A stretch of 64,000 nt of DNA from Aquila chrysaetos chrysaetos (GCF_900496995.4 NC_044020.1:12480001-12544000), one strand, 5' to 3'; counted from the first letter of the stretch, positions 33,201-48,500 are shown. The notes: generated by a model not told the origin, from the letters alone. Program-made: numbers and translations.

Positions 33201-36200
33201 TTATACATCCTTTTTTTTTTTTGTGGTAAGCTTAACCAGGGCAGAAAATCCCAGCAGCTTCTCCCTTTTCAGTTACTTTTGGTGGAAGAACTGTGGAGTG
33301 ACTGCACAGGAGGAGGAAATGGCCCACAATAATCATTGCCTGTTAATCCAAGGATTCCCGAGACCAAACCTAACAATGCTTCTCAGCAGTTCTCAGAGTG
33401 CCAGCACTGTTGGTGGCTTTGTAATGCCAGCAAGAGCTGTGCTGGGGCATCCTCTGTACTTTCTTACAGTCACCAGAATGAGAGCCGCGGACCTCTCTGA
33501 AGGGGCAAGAAGGTCCATGTATCAAAAGCACTAGTTCTGGAACTTAGGTTCTTCATGCAAGGAGATTGTCACAGAAGTGGTATTACTGTCCTGTTCTAAG
33601 CCTTGAGCTGCTGTGGGACTTGTACATGAAGGCTCAGGGCCCCAGCCAGACTCCACCGGCATTAATGGAACATGCAATTGATTTTGTGGTGAAGTAAAAA
33701 GATGCATCCCACAACCTTGTGAGTAAAGAAAGGTCTATTCAGTTAATGAGGCAGAATTCAGATGCACACACTGCTGGAGCACCTCAGAATGATCAGCCAC
33801 TTTCCCAGAGCCAACTTATGCTATCATTCTGAATGTTTACCTTCACAGTACAAACAAAAAAGAGGTGTATTTATTGACGGGGTAAACAGGTACACTTCTC
33901 TCCAAAGAAACCAGTTTGGTAAGTCAGCCTGGGTGTTGACAAGAGATGGAAGGAAATCATTAAAAGAGACTGCATAGCAGGTATGATAATTAGCCATGTG
34001 GTTGGTACCAAACAATAGAGGCTTATGCGGAGCCTAGGGAATGTGGAGAGATAATTTTACCTTTCCAAACAGGAGGGCATCAAGCTGTGCTTCCCTGCCT
34101 GGGAAGTAGGTCAAAAGGAAGTGCATTTTCAATTCATATTCATCTCATAATTATTTCACATACTGAAGAACAGCATTTCTGTCAAGGGGAAGATGCCTCT
34201 GTGGCCAGTCTTATGGAAGAGCAATCCTCCACTCAAAGCAACAGCATGCATATTTGACGCTTTCAGCATCAGCGCCCATCAGCACTGCCTTCCACATGAA
34301 CTCTCATTGCACTTCTGCTGTTAGTCCTGACCTTGCCAAGCTTCACAGTCACTCCAGACGTCACCACCAGTGGATCCAGAGTGTTGGATCCTAGCACGAG
34401 AGTGCACTGCTTCACATTTGCCAATGCAACTCAAATCAAGATGCGATATGCTGTTGCTCCTGGTACTTAAAGCCATTCGTCATCTTTCACTGGCACTATT
34501 GGAGAAGCAAATCCAACTGTCCTGCCAAAATGTTTGCATCAGGATGTGTATGTTAAACGGGAGATCATTAAAACTGTCCCTTTTTTTTATTCTTAAGAGG
34601 GGGAAAGAGAATACTTTAACATGTATTTGCTTATTCTCATGTGTGAGAGAGAATAACTTATGTTGGCAAGGACCTTTGGAGGTCATCTGGTCCAACCCTC
34701 TGCTCAAAGCTAGGCCAATTGTGAAGATACCTGAGATTTCTCAGGGTCATATCACTAAAGTGTTAAGTGGATGCAGTGTCCAAAACGTCTCCGAGCAACC
34801 TATTGGAATGTTTTACCACTATCATAGAGTTTTGGTTTTTTTTCTTAGAGGTTTCAAAAGTGTGTTTTAAAGATGGATGTCAAAGGTTAAGTAAGGATAA
34901 ATCTATATTAGTCTAGGTAGAGAACAAGTGTTGTATAGTCATCTGCAGTACCTGTTCTTGGTTTTTTTTGGTATGTAAGAACTATGTTTCTGAAGTAGAA
35001 GAGAGCCTTTCCCAGAAAAAAAAAAATCAAATACTTAAGTTCAAAGTAGATTTTCCCATGATTGGAAGGAATGTGTAAAGGAACAGTGAAATAAAATAAT
35101 AAAAAACCCAAGCAACAGTGTCTTAGAGAATGATGGCAACATGATGGCTCTAATTTAGCATTCAACTATAGACATATGTAAACAGAAGATTAAATACGGC
35201 CATTCCAATTTGACAAATCTGTTGTATGTTGAAAAACAACGTACATAGGATGTGAAATACTGTTAAAAAGCACATTGCTTTCAAGCTGCAGTGTATAATC
35301 TCCACATATGCCACTTACTAATGTTTCTTAAAAAAAAAAAAAAAAGAAATTACTTAATTTTAAAAAAAGAATTGCCAATAGCACAGAAAACCAAATCTGT
35401 TGCACCAAATTGTGTATGTTCCAGATCTTTTTCTGTAGGAAAATATTTAGCAGCTAGTTTTATTCTCTGTCTCAGTTAAACAATTTTTTTTTTTCATAAC
35501 ACTTTCTTGGTTTTGCCATAACTGAGAAATAGTTGCAGTGTTATTTCATCATCATGTTTTCAAGATAACTAAATGGAACTCTAGTGGAGATAGGACACTA
35601 TGGGTTTTATTTTAGTCTGGGAAGTTGAGACTAATCCTTTACGTTAATTTTTGCTAGCTAAGGAAGCCAGTAAAGTCCAGAAATTTCTGAACCTCTTCTT
35701 ATCCAAGATTTCAAACTTTAAAATGAGCTAATACGAGGAGGCTGGTTTGATGGAAAAAAATCCACTTTTAAATTCCTGTACTGGAATTACTTTTTCTGTA
35801 ATATTATACATAAAACACAAAACTCAGCCCTTGCATCAGATATATTGCCTGAAGTAACAGTATAACTGCAGACATGCCTGGGATGAGTAAGTCTTTCCTT
35901 AAGGTTAACAACTGTCATTTCCCTTCTGACAGACCCCTGACTTCTGCGTACCCCAAAGCCCCGACTTTCCCCTGCTATATATTTAATTTTTCCCTGCTGC
36001 CAGCCATTTTAACCTGTTTTCTGGTGTAACAATTTTATTTTCCTCACAAATAGCAGTACTAAAATAAAGTAAGTAGCTATAATGTTGTAGCAAAGTTTGT
36101 ATTATATTTATTAGGAAGACTATTTTCCCAAAACTCCCCCCCGCCCTTCCCTCTAGCTATTGCAGTACATCTGATTTAAGAAAAACACAGAAAAGCTATT

Positions 36201-39200
36201 TAGGAGTTCTGTTTATACATGGTTAGGTGCTCCTCTTGTGTGTTATCATACTTACCCTCAAACAAAAAAAAAGTCTACCAAGAATTAGCTTTATATTCAT
36301 ACCACATCTTTGCTAAATCAACGCTGAATTGTAATCAAGACTCTAACCTCATAATCATTAGCCCTTTCAGTTCTGGTAAACTTCTGTATCATCAGGAACA
36401 CTTGCTCTTTGCTTCCCTATAATTCTCAAACAGCAGCATTTAACAGGAAGGAAAAGCATCAACTAGGCAACTTTATTCATCTCTTAGTTTTTTGGGTACA
36501 CTACATATTTTGCATCCTTCACGAAGGTACTCCAAGAAATCTGACAAGTTAATGCTATGCCTTAGTGTTTTCCCCCAGGACTCCCCAGTCCAACACAGCT
36601 TGCTAACAGCACATTTAATCATCATTACTGTTAATAAAACACAAGCTTCTGAAAGGCTTAATAGGAGTAAGTGAGTACTCAGTATTTTAGTGCTGCTTTG
36701 AACTTCTAGTCTTTTTAATCTAATTTTCCCAGTAGTCTCTCATTTCTTTGGTAACAGTGCCTATAACAGATTTCCAATAATTTTCAAGCTGAGTAGAGCT
36801 GGTTAATTCCTAGAAAACAGACTGCCAGGGCAAGCTTAGTAACTCCTGCTAATGACTAAGTAATTAGACTAAATTAGAACAGGAACTGAAACCTAGTCCA
36901 GTATATTCTGAAGCGACGTTGAAAATAATCTCCTTTTTCCTTGTTAGGATGTTAAACCAAGAGCTTTCCAACCTGATTCTCACCTGCCCAAGCAAAGACA
37001 CAAGATTTACTTTCTATTCTGGTTACTGTATCTCTGTCTAGTCATGTATTTGGTGCTCTCAAATGGCTTATTTCGCAAAGCAACCAGGAAAGTGATAAAT
37101 TAAAGTGGTTGAGAAGAGAAACTTGGACAGAGCTAGTGAGATTTAAACAGGAAAATGTGAATGAAAACTGGAAATTATTCTAGGAAAGTTTACTAGATGA
37201 CTAAACCCCACAATTTCATAATTGTGAATAAGGACATCTTCGGTAGCAGCACCTCCTTGTTAAGTGAGGAGGTAAAGGCAGCTATTAAAAATATATCACA
37301 TAAATGGGGAAGAGGAGAAGAAAGAGGAAGGAGGCAGCAATTATGTAAATTAGAGACTTTGGAAATATAGAGGGGGAAAGACTTGAGAGGGAGTAAAAGA
37401 AACCTCTACCTCGCAGCCTAGGTACAGCAAGGCATTTTAAAGAATAACAGCAATAAAATAATTCCTAACACTAGTATAGCTTGCTTGCTAGCAGAAGATG
37501 GTGAAAGTCTTAATGATTCAGGAAAGGCAGAAATACTCAATAGTTCTCTTTTGTGTTTAGAAAGAAGCAGGATGATGTAATCAGGCATCATGGGAATGCA
37601 GAAGTACCTTCCAACCCTCTCAAGTAACTATGAAAGATGATAAACAGCAACCATAAAGAATTAAAAAATAAAACACAGCATGCCGAGATAAGCAAGAGAG
37701 TTGTGTGAGATGTGTAGCCTTCTCTTGCTAACTTGTAATAAGTCTTTGAGCAATAAGGAAACTTTTGAGTCTAGAGGAGAGTTAACTCAAAGAAAGGCAA
37801 AGCAAGATGACCTGGATAATCCTGGCCCAGTTTGTGTGATAGCAGAGGGCGAATATTGAGAAAACTTGATATGTGATTCAGGTAGTAGAGGAGGAAAGGG
37901 AATATACCATATCATGCCCAGTGTCAAGTGAGGTTTGGATTTTTTGGCATTTTTTTTTATTTCAGAAAACATTATTTGAAAATATTTGTTGTGTTATATG
38001 ATACCATTTACAGCCCTTTTTCAGCCCCAGGGACATGCTCTGGTGGCCGGAATTAGTTGGTGCTATAGATGGATTTGGCACAGATGTTAAGTGCTAGAGC
38101 TGGAACTATCCAAACTAGGATCAACGTGTTGACTGTTGCTGAGACAGTTCAGTACTTTTATCTGTGTTATTTCTTAAGCCCAAAGCTGGCTTAAAATAAG
38201 TGTTATAAAAGACCCTTGCAAGCCTAGAGTATAGACTATGTGAGAGGTAACCTGTGACAGAAGGCATGTGGGCCATGATGCTACAAATATGGCTAAGGGA
38301 CCATGTAAGACTAATATTTTTTAACAAGAATCTATTCATTTTTATTTGTGGAGATAGGGAAGGCAAGAGGAGATCACTTAACTTCATGTGTCACAAAGTG
38401 AAACCAGCCTGTTGAACTGATACAGGTAACTGGATTCTAATCAACATGGTCACATGCCAGGTAGATTTGTCAGGCCAGTTTGCATCGATTTGTCACGAAA
38501 TAATAGATAAAGGTAACTGTAACCAGTTTCATATCTAGTCTTTTTATTAATCGCTAGGTACAATAAGAGTGAAGTACAGCTTATGAGCGTTAAGAACCAT
38601 ACAACTGGAAGGCAGTCATTCAGAAATGGATTTAAGGGTCCTTATGGAAATACAGCTGAACATGAGCTTGCTGTGGGACATGGCATTCTACAGTGATGAC
38701 AGGAGCAGGGCTGTATTCATAAGATTCATTAATTTAATATCAGAATAACATGAGAAACTCTCTCACAGCTGAGAAACCCATAAACTCTGGAGAGTGCACA
38801 GGAAAAGAGCCATACAAATTATGAAAATACTAAAAAATGCCTTCCAATGGGAAACTGAAAGAGATCCAGATGTCCTGCTTAAAAGAAGACTTGATTCAGA
38901 ATTAGTAAGTAGCACAGAGTCTAGCTGGTACTAAACCAACTTTGTATTATTGCTGGAGAAAGCATATAAAAAACCCTGGAACGGGAAGCTGAATTGAGAT
39001 AAGTTTAAATTAGAGATGAAGACAGGGAGATAACTTGCCAAGAGTGGGGGTAAATTCTCCATCTTTTGAAACCTTCACATCAGGATATGACACCTTTATA
39101 AGCTCTAGTCAAATACCAGTTACTGGATTCAGTACAGAAGCAGCAAAGTGATACAGCATCAGCCTTACACAGAAGGTGACACTGAATAATTCGGTGATCT

Positions 39201-39502
39201 CTAAGGGCTCTGTATCTGTTACTCATCCTATACTTCAGAAATGTATTGCTGTACACCGGTAAACTTGAGTCAGCTTTGGTGCTGGTATAGCAGTTATTCT
39301 ATCAATCTATTACACTGCGGGTAAAGTTAGACTTAGTCAATTCTTTGGTTAATCAAGTAACCTGTGTAACATCTTTGTTCAAACAGCTTTGTGGGATCAG
39401 GATATTGGTGCCAAAAAGTGTAAGTTTAATAGATTCCAAAACCAAGGATGCCCATAAGGACCTTGCCATGTGATGATGACAAAATACATTTCTCTTATTA
39501 CT

Positions 39503-39543
<41 letters not shown>

Positions 39544-42500
39544 GAAGCTGTATTTTTCCTGAAGTGACGTCTCTGCTTTTGCTTAGCTTCCTGCCAGGGC
39601 ATAGCCCACGTTCTAAGATCTCTCCCATATATCTGTATCTCTTATTATTTTCCTCACTATAAATAATCTAGTGTGACTTGGAAAGACAATAAATTGCAGA
39701 GTTAAATAGACAGTGAAGGCAGCGTATCATTCAGATCTGTTTATGTCCTGACATCAAAAGTTTCTTTTATTGAATTGATTCACCTAGCTTTAATGAAATC
39801 CCAAAGATGTAAATGGTTGGTCAGTAGGATTATGCAAGGCTTAAATAGATTTATGTCCCTTGAAAAGGCTGTGGAACTGCACTAATGCTATTGCAGTTGC
39901 ATGACAAGCTGGATGGGTATTGAACCACCTGAAGGATCTTCCTGTTCTGTCTTTCTCTGTAATGGTTACTTCGACAGAACGCTACTATGGAACAGCACCT
40001 GAAGGTGTTGTTTTGTCCAGCTCTTGGCCTCAGGATTGCATGTTCTTCTGCAGGATCTGTCAAATACGTGAATAACCAAGAGCACCAGAGGGATGTCATA
40101 TGTGTGGCTTCATGAGCATAATAATTTCATCATAAAATCAAGATAGTGATGAATTATGAAGATCTGAATAACTACTTAAAAGCCCATGGCATACCAGTAC
40201 ATGTGATATCCTCCTTTGGAGGGCAGACTTTAGCATACAAAATCCATCTGGCTGCTGTGCTGAAGCTAAGCCTGCCCTGTCAAACTGTAGATTACAAACA
40301 TCTACAGAGGTATCTGCATATCTGGAAGTAACATAAAAACACAGCAGCCAGAGACATGGCCACTATCTGAGTCAAATCCTGAACCAAAACTTTCCTCTGC
40401 TTCACTCTTATACACCAAAGCCATGTGAAGCAACGCAGGAATAGGTTAACCTTTTGACAACAGATTAGAAAGGGGTTGATTCTTGGTATATGCTGGAACA
40501 GTGTGAGCACTAGCTGGTTTTGTCTGGTAAATTTCTAACTCTTTCCAGGGTTTACCTGTAACAACGTCAACTACATGCCCTAGCAACCATCATTCAATTT
40601 CTTGTAGTGTAGTTAAGATTTGTTGTATTCAGCTGGAGAAAACTTGCATCTCAACCAATAGTTATATATAATCGATAATTACATAGTGGATAACTGACTG
40701 CTTTCAGCTCTTCATCTGTTTTCCAAGATCAAGAAAGGGAAACATTTGATGCAGAAAATCTCGGTTCACCATGCAACAGTCTCATAAAACCTGAACTCTC
40801 CCATTTTATTAATTGGTGTATTATAAGTACAAAGTGTTTGTTCAAGATATCTTGCTACAGAGTTTGGAATTTGCTCTGTGTTTACTAAGACCACCCACTC
40901 AGTGAGTTTTACAGCACTAGGATTACAGAATCCAGTGAGTATTGATACTGTTGTGATAGCCAATGCTTTGACACTGAAGTCTTAACTAGAGAACGTCCAA
41001 AGCTGAACATGTGAGTCCCTGCAGCCTGAGGTGAAGAGCCAAGCTTTTCAGCAGAAAGCTGTAACTGATCCAGATCTTGTGTGGCTCAGATCCAGAGGAG
41101 AGTGCGTAATATGCACTGATTACTTGGTTACATTCAGTTTATTTTGTTTTGATCTGGAAGGATGGTGCTAAGTGTTTCAAAATTGTCTGGGAAAGAAAAG
41201 TCAAAGGGAAAAAAAGTATCTATATTATGTTGAGAGAAAATGGTTTAACTAATCCAACAATATTTTAAGTGTTTTGTAACATAAAATACCAGGACAATCA
41301 ATCCAGAATAAAGAGCTATTTCAAAGGTGGAAAGCTTTCACAAACTTTCTTTCAATCAACACAGTTTTGAAAAGATTTATTAGAACTCTCTTTTTTTTTT
41401 CCAATCGAAAATAATTCGATATTGAGATTTTCTTCTCACTAAAACTTATGGCTAAGCTGTTAGATTGCTCCAACTAAATGTTAACAATGCTTGTTCAATA
41501 TTTCATCATCAGCTCTTTCAGAACACTGAGCTGCCTGGGAAAAAAAAACCCAAACAAACCCAAAACTTTGCTGTGAAATATGCATATGTCACAGTTGTCA
41601 AACCAGCAATAGCAAAACCAGCATATATTTGGAAAGATGGACATTTTTTGTTTCAGGAGTATTCTTCATTCCAAAGAAGACTACAAAATCATTCCAGACT
41701 AGATTTTTAAACCTGGAGAGAGGAAGAAATAACTGCATATTACAATTTGCCTTGTAATGAACCCAGATTGTGCATAAGTGTAGCCCCACTTGATAATGTT
41801 AATGTTCAATGATTTACAGATCATAATCAAAAAAGAAAATGGAGAATCACTGAATAGCAGCTGCCCAGGAGAATATTCATTAAGTTTAGATCACGACTTA
41901 ACAATGTGGTTCAGAAAACATAGCTCAGCAGTTGGAAACACATTGGAAATGGTTTACATTTTTTCTGGTTTTTCATCTTGGCAAATATATCCATAGAAAA
42001 AAAAACCTACTGGCCAATTGCATAAAGGCATTGCATGCGAGCCATTGGTGAATAACAGCATATATAGTGAACACTGATTCCAAAAGAAATTTTAATCAGT
42101 GCTCAGCTATCAAACTCTACTCTGGCAAAAGCTCAAGTGGTTAGTATCTTATATTTTGTGGTCAAATGATGTCAGCCTCTGTGGAGCAGCTGGGTCTACA
42201 GGATGAAGAATTAAGGGCTTGCTATCAAAAATACCCTGTCCCTGTGAACAGTCAGGTCACTGGAATGTTAGCAAAATCACTGCAGTTAGGTCTGAGCTTT
42301 TCCAGCTACAGCTAGGGTAAGAGACGGCTACTACTGCAAAGAGATCATAAGTGCTTTTAAAACTGCATTTAATCCCTTGGAGTGCATCTAGAAATGGAGA
42401 GGAAAACAGAGAAAGCACTTCTTACATCAGCTATATATTTGACAGTTAAATGAACAGGCAGCTCCATTTGGACTGCCTAGTGTTTCTGGACATCTTGCAA

Positions 42501-45500
42501 GTCTGTACTCTCTGGAATATATGCTTGAACTGACTGAGAAATCACTGCATTGTGGAAATGACATCTCCATATGAAAGAAATTATTGCAGCTACCTGGAAA
42601 ATGCACAGAAAGGACCTTCCTGGCAATTGTTTTCTTTTGGGAATCCAGGATCCCATAGAAAGACCGACCATAATGAAATCTAATAGTAGTGTCCCGTACA
42701 AATGGTTTTCATTCTATTCACTTTTGTCCATTCCAAAGACCCCCCCAAACCATTCCTGCTACTGCAGCATGGGGCTATACAATGTGTATGCCTTGCAGAT
42801 GCGCTTGAAAGGCTCTGAATAATAACATAGATGCTGCCCCACCACCGTTTTCCCCCCATCACCCCTACATACCACAATCATCCTTAGAACAACTTTTCAG
42901 TCAATGTGCTATTGTGCCTTGACACTGAGGAAGCAGAAAGAATATACCATTCCAGTGTGAATGTTTTACCCCGTATTGAAGATGTCCCAGCTGAAATGAT
43001 TTAACTATCTACCTTCAGAATCCCTTCATCAAAGTCAATAGGAAAAGGGTCACGTGGTTCCCTGTGGAACCCCTCATGACGGGGACATGGTTGCCTAATT
43101 TGCGTAATGTCTGCCCCCAGGCCTGCCCCTACTGGTGCTGTGCTCCTGTGCATATGCTGCATTCTGCCACTGCCTCCAGGGTTATCATTCATCTCCTCTT
43201 ACTCACATCTCCGCACATTTTCCATGCTGCCATGTATTCTTGAAAGCTTTGATTTGGTACAGCAAGTGATCTTGTGTGCTTTTAATCCTTTTTTTCTTTT
43301 TTTATAGAGAAATTCTGCAGCTACAAAGGGATTACCAAGTCTTGGTAGCATAAAGCACTGAACAAAGTGAAACTTTGGGGGAAAAAAGTCAAGGCTATTG
43401 ATGAAACTGAATGAAAGTTGGCATCAAATTTCATAATTAAAAACTGCTATCAAATCCAGTTCAGGCTTAAAGGAATCAGGAAAATAAAAAATTTCTACAG
43501 ACTACTGAAGTCAAAGTTAATCACACCTTTCTTAATAACATGCAATCAGAAGAAATGTTGTCTTAATCAAGCTGAGGTATCATCCCATGACCCCAGCCAT
43601 TCAGAAGCACTCTTAAACTCCATCAAACTCCACCTGTAAGGGACTAGACTAACATCCAGCATATGTGGTGGACTGAACCTTGTGAATTATGTTCTTTGTA
43701 CCACAAGAGTAGCTTTACTGGTACTGATAAATAAGTAGGGCTCATTGAAATCTACTTTGGAATTTGAAAGTGAAGTCTTATTTCTTTCTTAAGTAAGATG
43801 GAGAAACCATTTTCTTTTCTTTGCACTTCACAATAAATAGAGAGTGTCTTGGGATCTTTGGGAAAACCTGCATGAGCTGAAAAGCAGGGTACCTGTTAGG
43901 TACTCCAGTGAAAGACCAAGACAAGATTTCAAACGAGTTCAGAAAGACTTCACATATCTCCAGAGTACTGCTTGCTTTGTCTCATATACAAGTCATAGGA
44001 GGGAATGGATAACCTCAAGCTAAAGCTCCCGCAGTGACAACAAATGCAGTCAAAAGGTGAATCTGCTTTGTACCCACAGGAGAGGAGCCCCCCTTTCATA
44101 GAGGGGAGGTTGGTGTTGAAGAGTTCCAGATGTCCTCCAGGTTATAGGTTGAGGTATTGAATGTAAATCATGCCTTTCTTTCCAACCTCTGTGGGTTTGG
44201 CTGGAGATGCAAATGTCCTTGCTATTTCACACTTCAGATATTTAGAAATACTTCTCAGACTGAGAGAAGTTTTAAATCAGCAATTTAAGAACCTAAAAGA
44301 AGAAAGGCTAATACCCATGTTGTTCTTAATTAGCAAGCCACAGTTATAGTATATAACTAAATCAGAGCCTCGAGTGTGAATTTTGCAGGAGTTACAAAGT
44401 GATGATTACTCCCTAAATGAAGATTCCTCCCCTGGTCTTTAAACTCAGGGATTGTTCTCCCTGTTAACAGAGGAAAGGACTTTGCTAAATTATGTTTGCC
44501 AAATCTTACTGGCAAATATGCTGGCTAGTAAAGACAAAAGCTGTTGTGTTATTAATGCATCAAAATTAATTATGCTAGTATAACTGGTTATCTTTGGCAC
44601 AAGTACAGAGCTTGAGGGACCAGACATGGCGCTGCCCTATTTGTTACCATGGTAGACAATTATGAAAGAAATACAGATCTGGACTTGCATAACTCAAAAG
44701 CAGTTCTGAGCAGATTGTAAATTTCCAGGTTAAGAGTAAAAAAAAGTATTCCTTTCTCAAAAGCTATCATTTTGGACCCAGAAGGAATCTGACCCACTTG
44801 CAGGGGAAAAAAAGTACAGTTTAAAGAGCTGTGATCAACATTGTACTGACTAATGGGTTTTCACAAACCTCTCTGGAAAATTCACCTGATGTGCACTTAA
44901 TCTGGTACAAGGTGGTAAAAGCAATCTAGGTGTGGCACCAGTTTGATATTTTTAGCTTGGACTTCTCTGGGCATATCTTCTATAGTTGGGGCTGAATATG
45001 CAAGCAAAATGGTGAGCGGCTTCTGTGAGACTGCAATAGACTATTCAATCTGGGTAAAATGGTGTAACTACTTGCTGCTTTAGATAGCTGTTTTACTTGA
45101 AATTGGACCTTGGTCAAACTATGCAGTTAACTTACGAACTGTGATTGCTTGTAAGTGTTGCTCCGAACTTGTGCAGGGTAAACAAATAACACCTGGGGTA
45201 TGGAGATAGCTTTTCTAGTTCCCAAGAATGAAAAGCACCTATTTTGATAATCCCACGGATCCAAGGCTGCAGAAGTTTCATCAGGAAATAACAGGCAACA
45301 GTGAGCATCTTTGATACATAAGAATATCAGCAAAATAGTAAGGTTTTGTGTCTCGTGACTGCAAAGAAACTTTTTCAAAATTATCTGCAGACCTGAATGC
45401 AGTCCAGTAGTTGAAGTACATTTAAACAGTGTGCCAAGCAGTGTGCTGTTTGCATGTGCCAGATGTAAGCAAGCTGTGATTTATGCGTGCAAATGCCTCT

Positions 45501-48500
45501 GTGCATACGTGCATATTAGCTCAGCCGGAATTTAACATGAGCACTTTTGAAAACTTGAATTCTGAGTTGCACTTCCCACATTGTTTGTTCTTTCATATTA
45601 GAACAGGCTCTGCTTCTGAAAAGATACAGAGTGGAACTTTACAAGAAGCTGAGGAGATAAAAGTTTTAGTTCAGTAACAAATGGAGGTGAGTGCTAGTGA
45701 GTCATCTGCTAAGTTTTGAGGGCAGATGGCTGGACAAGAAATTCCAAACCATTCTTTTAACACCACAAAAATCTCTCTAATCTCTGACCATAACTATGGG
45801 GTTGTTCAAAACCAAAATCTGGAAAGATGAGAAGAGTTCACTTTCTCAGAAATTAGCTTCCAAATACAGCTGCTAAGACCCATTTGTAAACTTTTAACCT
45901 ATGTCCAATGATAGCAGTTACACATCTATTGTCTCTGTGCAGAAACTGAGGGCTGAAAGGAGCAAATGCACATGCATTTATGGGGAGGTGAAGACATTCT
46001 AGTGGGAGTGGTGTTGAAGCTTCTTTAAGGATTCTGACAAGGTGCCCTCCAAGTCCAGGGCAAGCAAAACTAGATGGAGAAAATGGACTTGAATTCTGCA
46101 GTGACTCATGGTGCTTGGTGTGCTTCTGTACATTTTAGCCTAGTGATAGATGCTGTTTCAAGCCACAGGGAAGACATGTGGGTATATCTGATAGTGAGTA
46201 AAGCGTTACATAGCTCTTAGTGGCTGTGATGCCTTGCCATCACGGTATGTTCAACCCATAAAAGCTATTCCAGTTGTGTGTCATCAGTTCTAATTGCCCC
46301 TCTTCGTTCTTTTGTGGTATTGTATGGTACAGCTCTAAGAGGCCAGAATTATTCTCTCTTCTGCATTGGTAGCCGAAGACAACTTCTGAATTACACCAAT
46401 TATTCTGCTAATCCCCTTCCCGACGACCAAATTATCTCAGAAAGTAGCAATGCTCATCCATATGAAAAAGTGAAACTACCGGCAAGAGAGTATCTTCTGC
46501 ATAACTCTGAGGGTTACACCTTGTAGCTATGGTGATCTAAGAGTCCAGAGCAAATGCTCCTGCTATGAGTCTTGTACTCTCTTGCACTCTTGCTTTCATA
46601 AGACCCGGTTCTGAGCCAATTCAGCTCATTAAGCCAAGCTAAATTAAAAAAAAAAAGAAAAGAAAAGAAAAGTAGACCATTTTCTCCACCCTTAATGAGC
46701 TGAATTGTTTGTGAGAAGTGTTTGGCAAATGCCACCACAAGGACAAGGTGGGATGTGTCTCTGGGAGCAGGAGATAAGGAGGGAGCAAAGGGTCATAGGC
46801 TGAAGAGGAGCAGGACCTCCCCCTTTTGGGAACAGCAGGCTATTAGATCATCCTGATATCTAATCTTTCTGGTTGTTAGTCATTGCCTTAGACTGGGGGT
46901 GTCATGACAAAACCTTCGTTGCTATTGTTGTTACCCTTATGACACAGAGGAAACATGACTTGTTTCGCGTAATTTCCTTCATGTAAACAGTGAGTAGGAA
47001 TTTCGTGTGTCTGTGTGTTCGGGGCACAGACAGTGACTTCTCAACAGCTTTTGCTGTATGATTAGAGTGCTGGGCTGGGAAATAAGGGTAATGTTGACTC
47101 TGGAAATGGCTACAAAGAGCAAGATGTAATCCTCATGTGAAATACACACTGAGACACCCTGAGGAAAGGAACCACTTATCTCAATATGTGTAGTCCTCTT
47201 AATGTCACTTAGGTAAGGCCAGTGTAGCAACATTTGATAGTATACTTGTGCCAAAAAGTTGTAAGCAATCCAATTAAGCCATAAAAGCTGTTAATGATGC
47301 AGTAGAAGCTGTATTTCCACTGGAAATTTTGCCACTATAACACCACCAGCAACATCTTCACAGTATGGTTTATAAAGTATAGGCTGAGATTCATATGTGG
47401 CCCAGAGTGATGCAGCATCTTGGGTTTTGTGAAAGGTAGCCACACTGTGGAATGGTTCCCCCGAAGAGATAGGCTAACAGTGCAAAGTGTGGGTCTGGAT
47501 CCAAAACTTCTAGCAGTTCACAAGTGGTCTACACCAATCTCTTATTTCTAGTCCCTAACTTTTCATGTACTTATATATGGTTATATATATTTTTAAAGTC
47601 CCAGACTGGTCTCAGAAAACTTACAAGAGCATGCCAAGCAGGAATTGCAAGCATAGTATATAGAATTTCACATTAGAGTCAAGTAGCTGTGCATGAACTC
47701 ACCTACTACTTTGTGTATTTGCACAATGTAATCTTTGGTTACCTGATTTGTGTACAGGTGCTCAAATTGTGTATGTGGAATGTCAGCAGTTGATTTACTA
47801 AAAACATTAAAAAATAGGTTACCATGTTTATGCAAGTTCACTACAAAGAATGCTCCCAAGCTTGCCTATACATGTTAACTCTTTTCTTTCTGTACCCTCT
47901 AACACTCTGTACACAATAACCTATCTTCTAAATCGGTGAATCAGTGGCAACATCTATGGAGCATCAATTTCATTTACCACCCCTCAAGGAGCTTGTCCAC
48001 CATTTGCAGAAGCCTTTTGTGGCCCTTAGATGAAAGACACTTCATCTGTGTAAAATAGTATTATTATTGTTGTTGTTAGTCTAGTGTTTTCAGTAGGTTT
48101 TATTGGAACCTGATGTCCTGCCAAAAGTAACACCCTGGGAATCTTTCAACAACTGTTCCTGGGTGTTCTGTAGATTACTGCTGTTTTCTCATACACTGTC
48201 CCTGGGAATTACATTCTCAGATTAGAAAAAATGTCACTCCTCCTCCCTCTGTGAAAAGAACTGCTGTTCGGGCTCTATATTAAAAGATTAGGCTGGTACT
48301 TTTTTCTGGTGACTGATTATACAGGTTGTGTTTTGTTTTCTCATTAACCCCTTTGCAAAAGAGGTTCAAAATGTTAAATAAGATTGATGTGAATGATCTT
48401 GTAGCATTATGCAAACACTTTGCATAGCTGAGAATGGCCAGTTAAAGGAGGACTGGTGGAAAATTGGACCCAGACATTCAGTCAGCAACTTTCAACCCTG

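Larger units (their letters stand above)
24001..34600 (-). other. NINJ2: NINJ2 intron 1, middle portion (24.0-34.6 kb)
   Basis: Intronic sequence. It contains the CR1-type remnant at 24.0 kb, several MIR-like pieces (24.25, 25.9, 27.15 and 28.5 kb), A/T homopolymers (24,095-24,111; 25,055-25,079; 26,020-26,075; 28,329-28,361), a 26-nt palindrome at 29,169 and an ordered AT-rich stretch at 32.0-32.1 kb. No exon was recognised. Confidence 0.75.
34601..46600 (-). other. NINJ2: NINJ2 intron 1, 34.6-46.6 kb
   Basis: AT-rich intronic DNA with a CR1 tail at 34.66 kb and T35 at 39,506. The chance frames (for example 34,370-34,870, which crosses the CR1 copy) carry no domain. No exon or RNA gene was recognised. 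Confidence 0.75.

Noticed and set aside
34370..34870. 166-codon open frame on the + strand
   Set aside because: It runs across the CR1 fragment, has no domain and no exon junctions, and lies antisense to NINJ2 within its intron.
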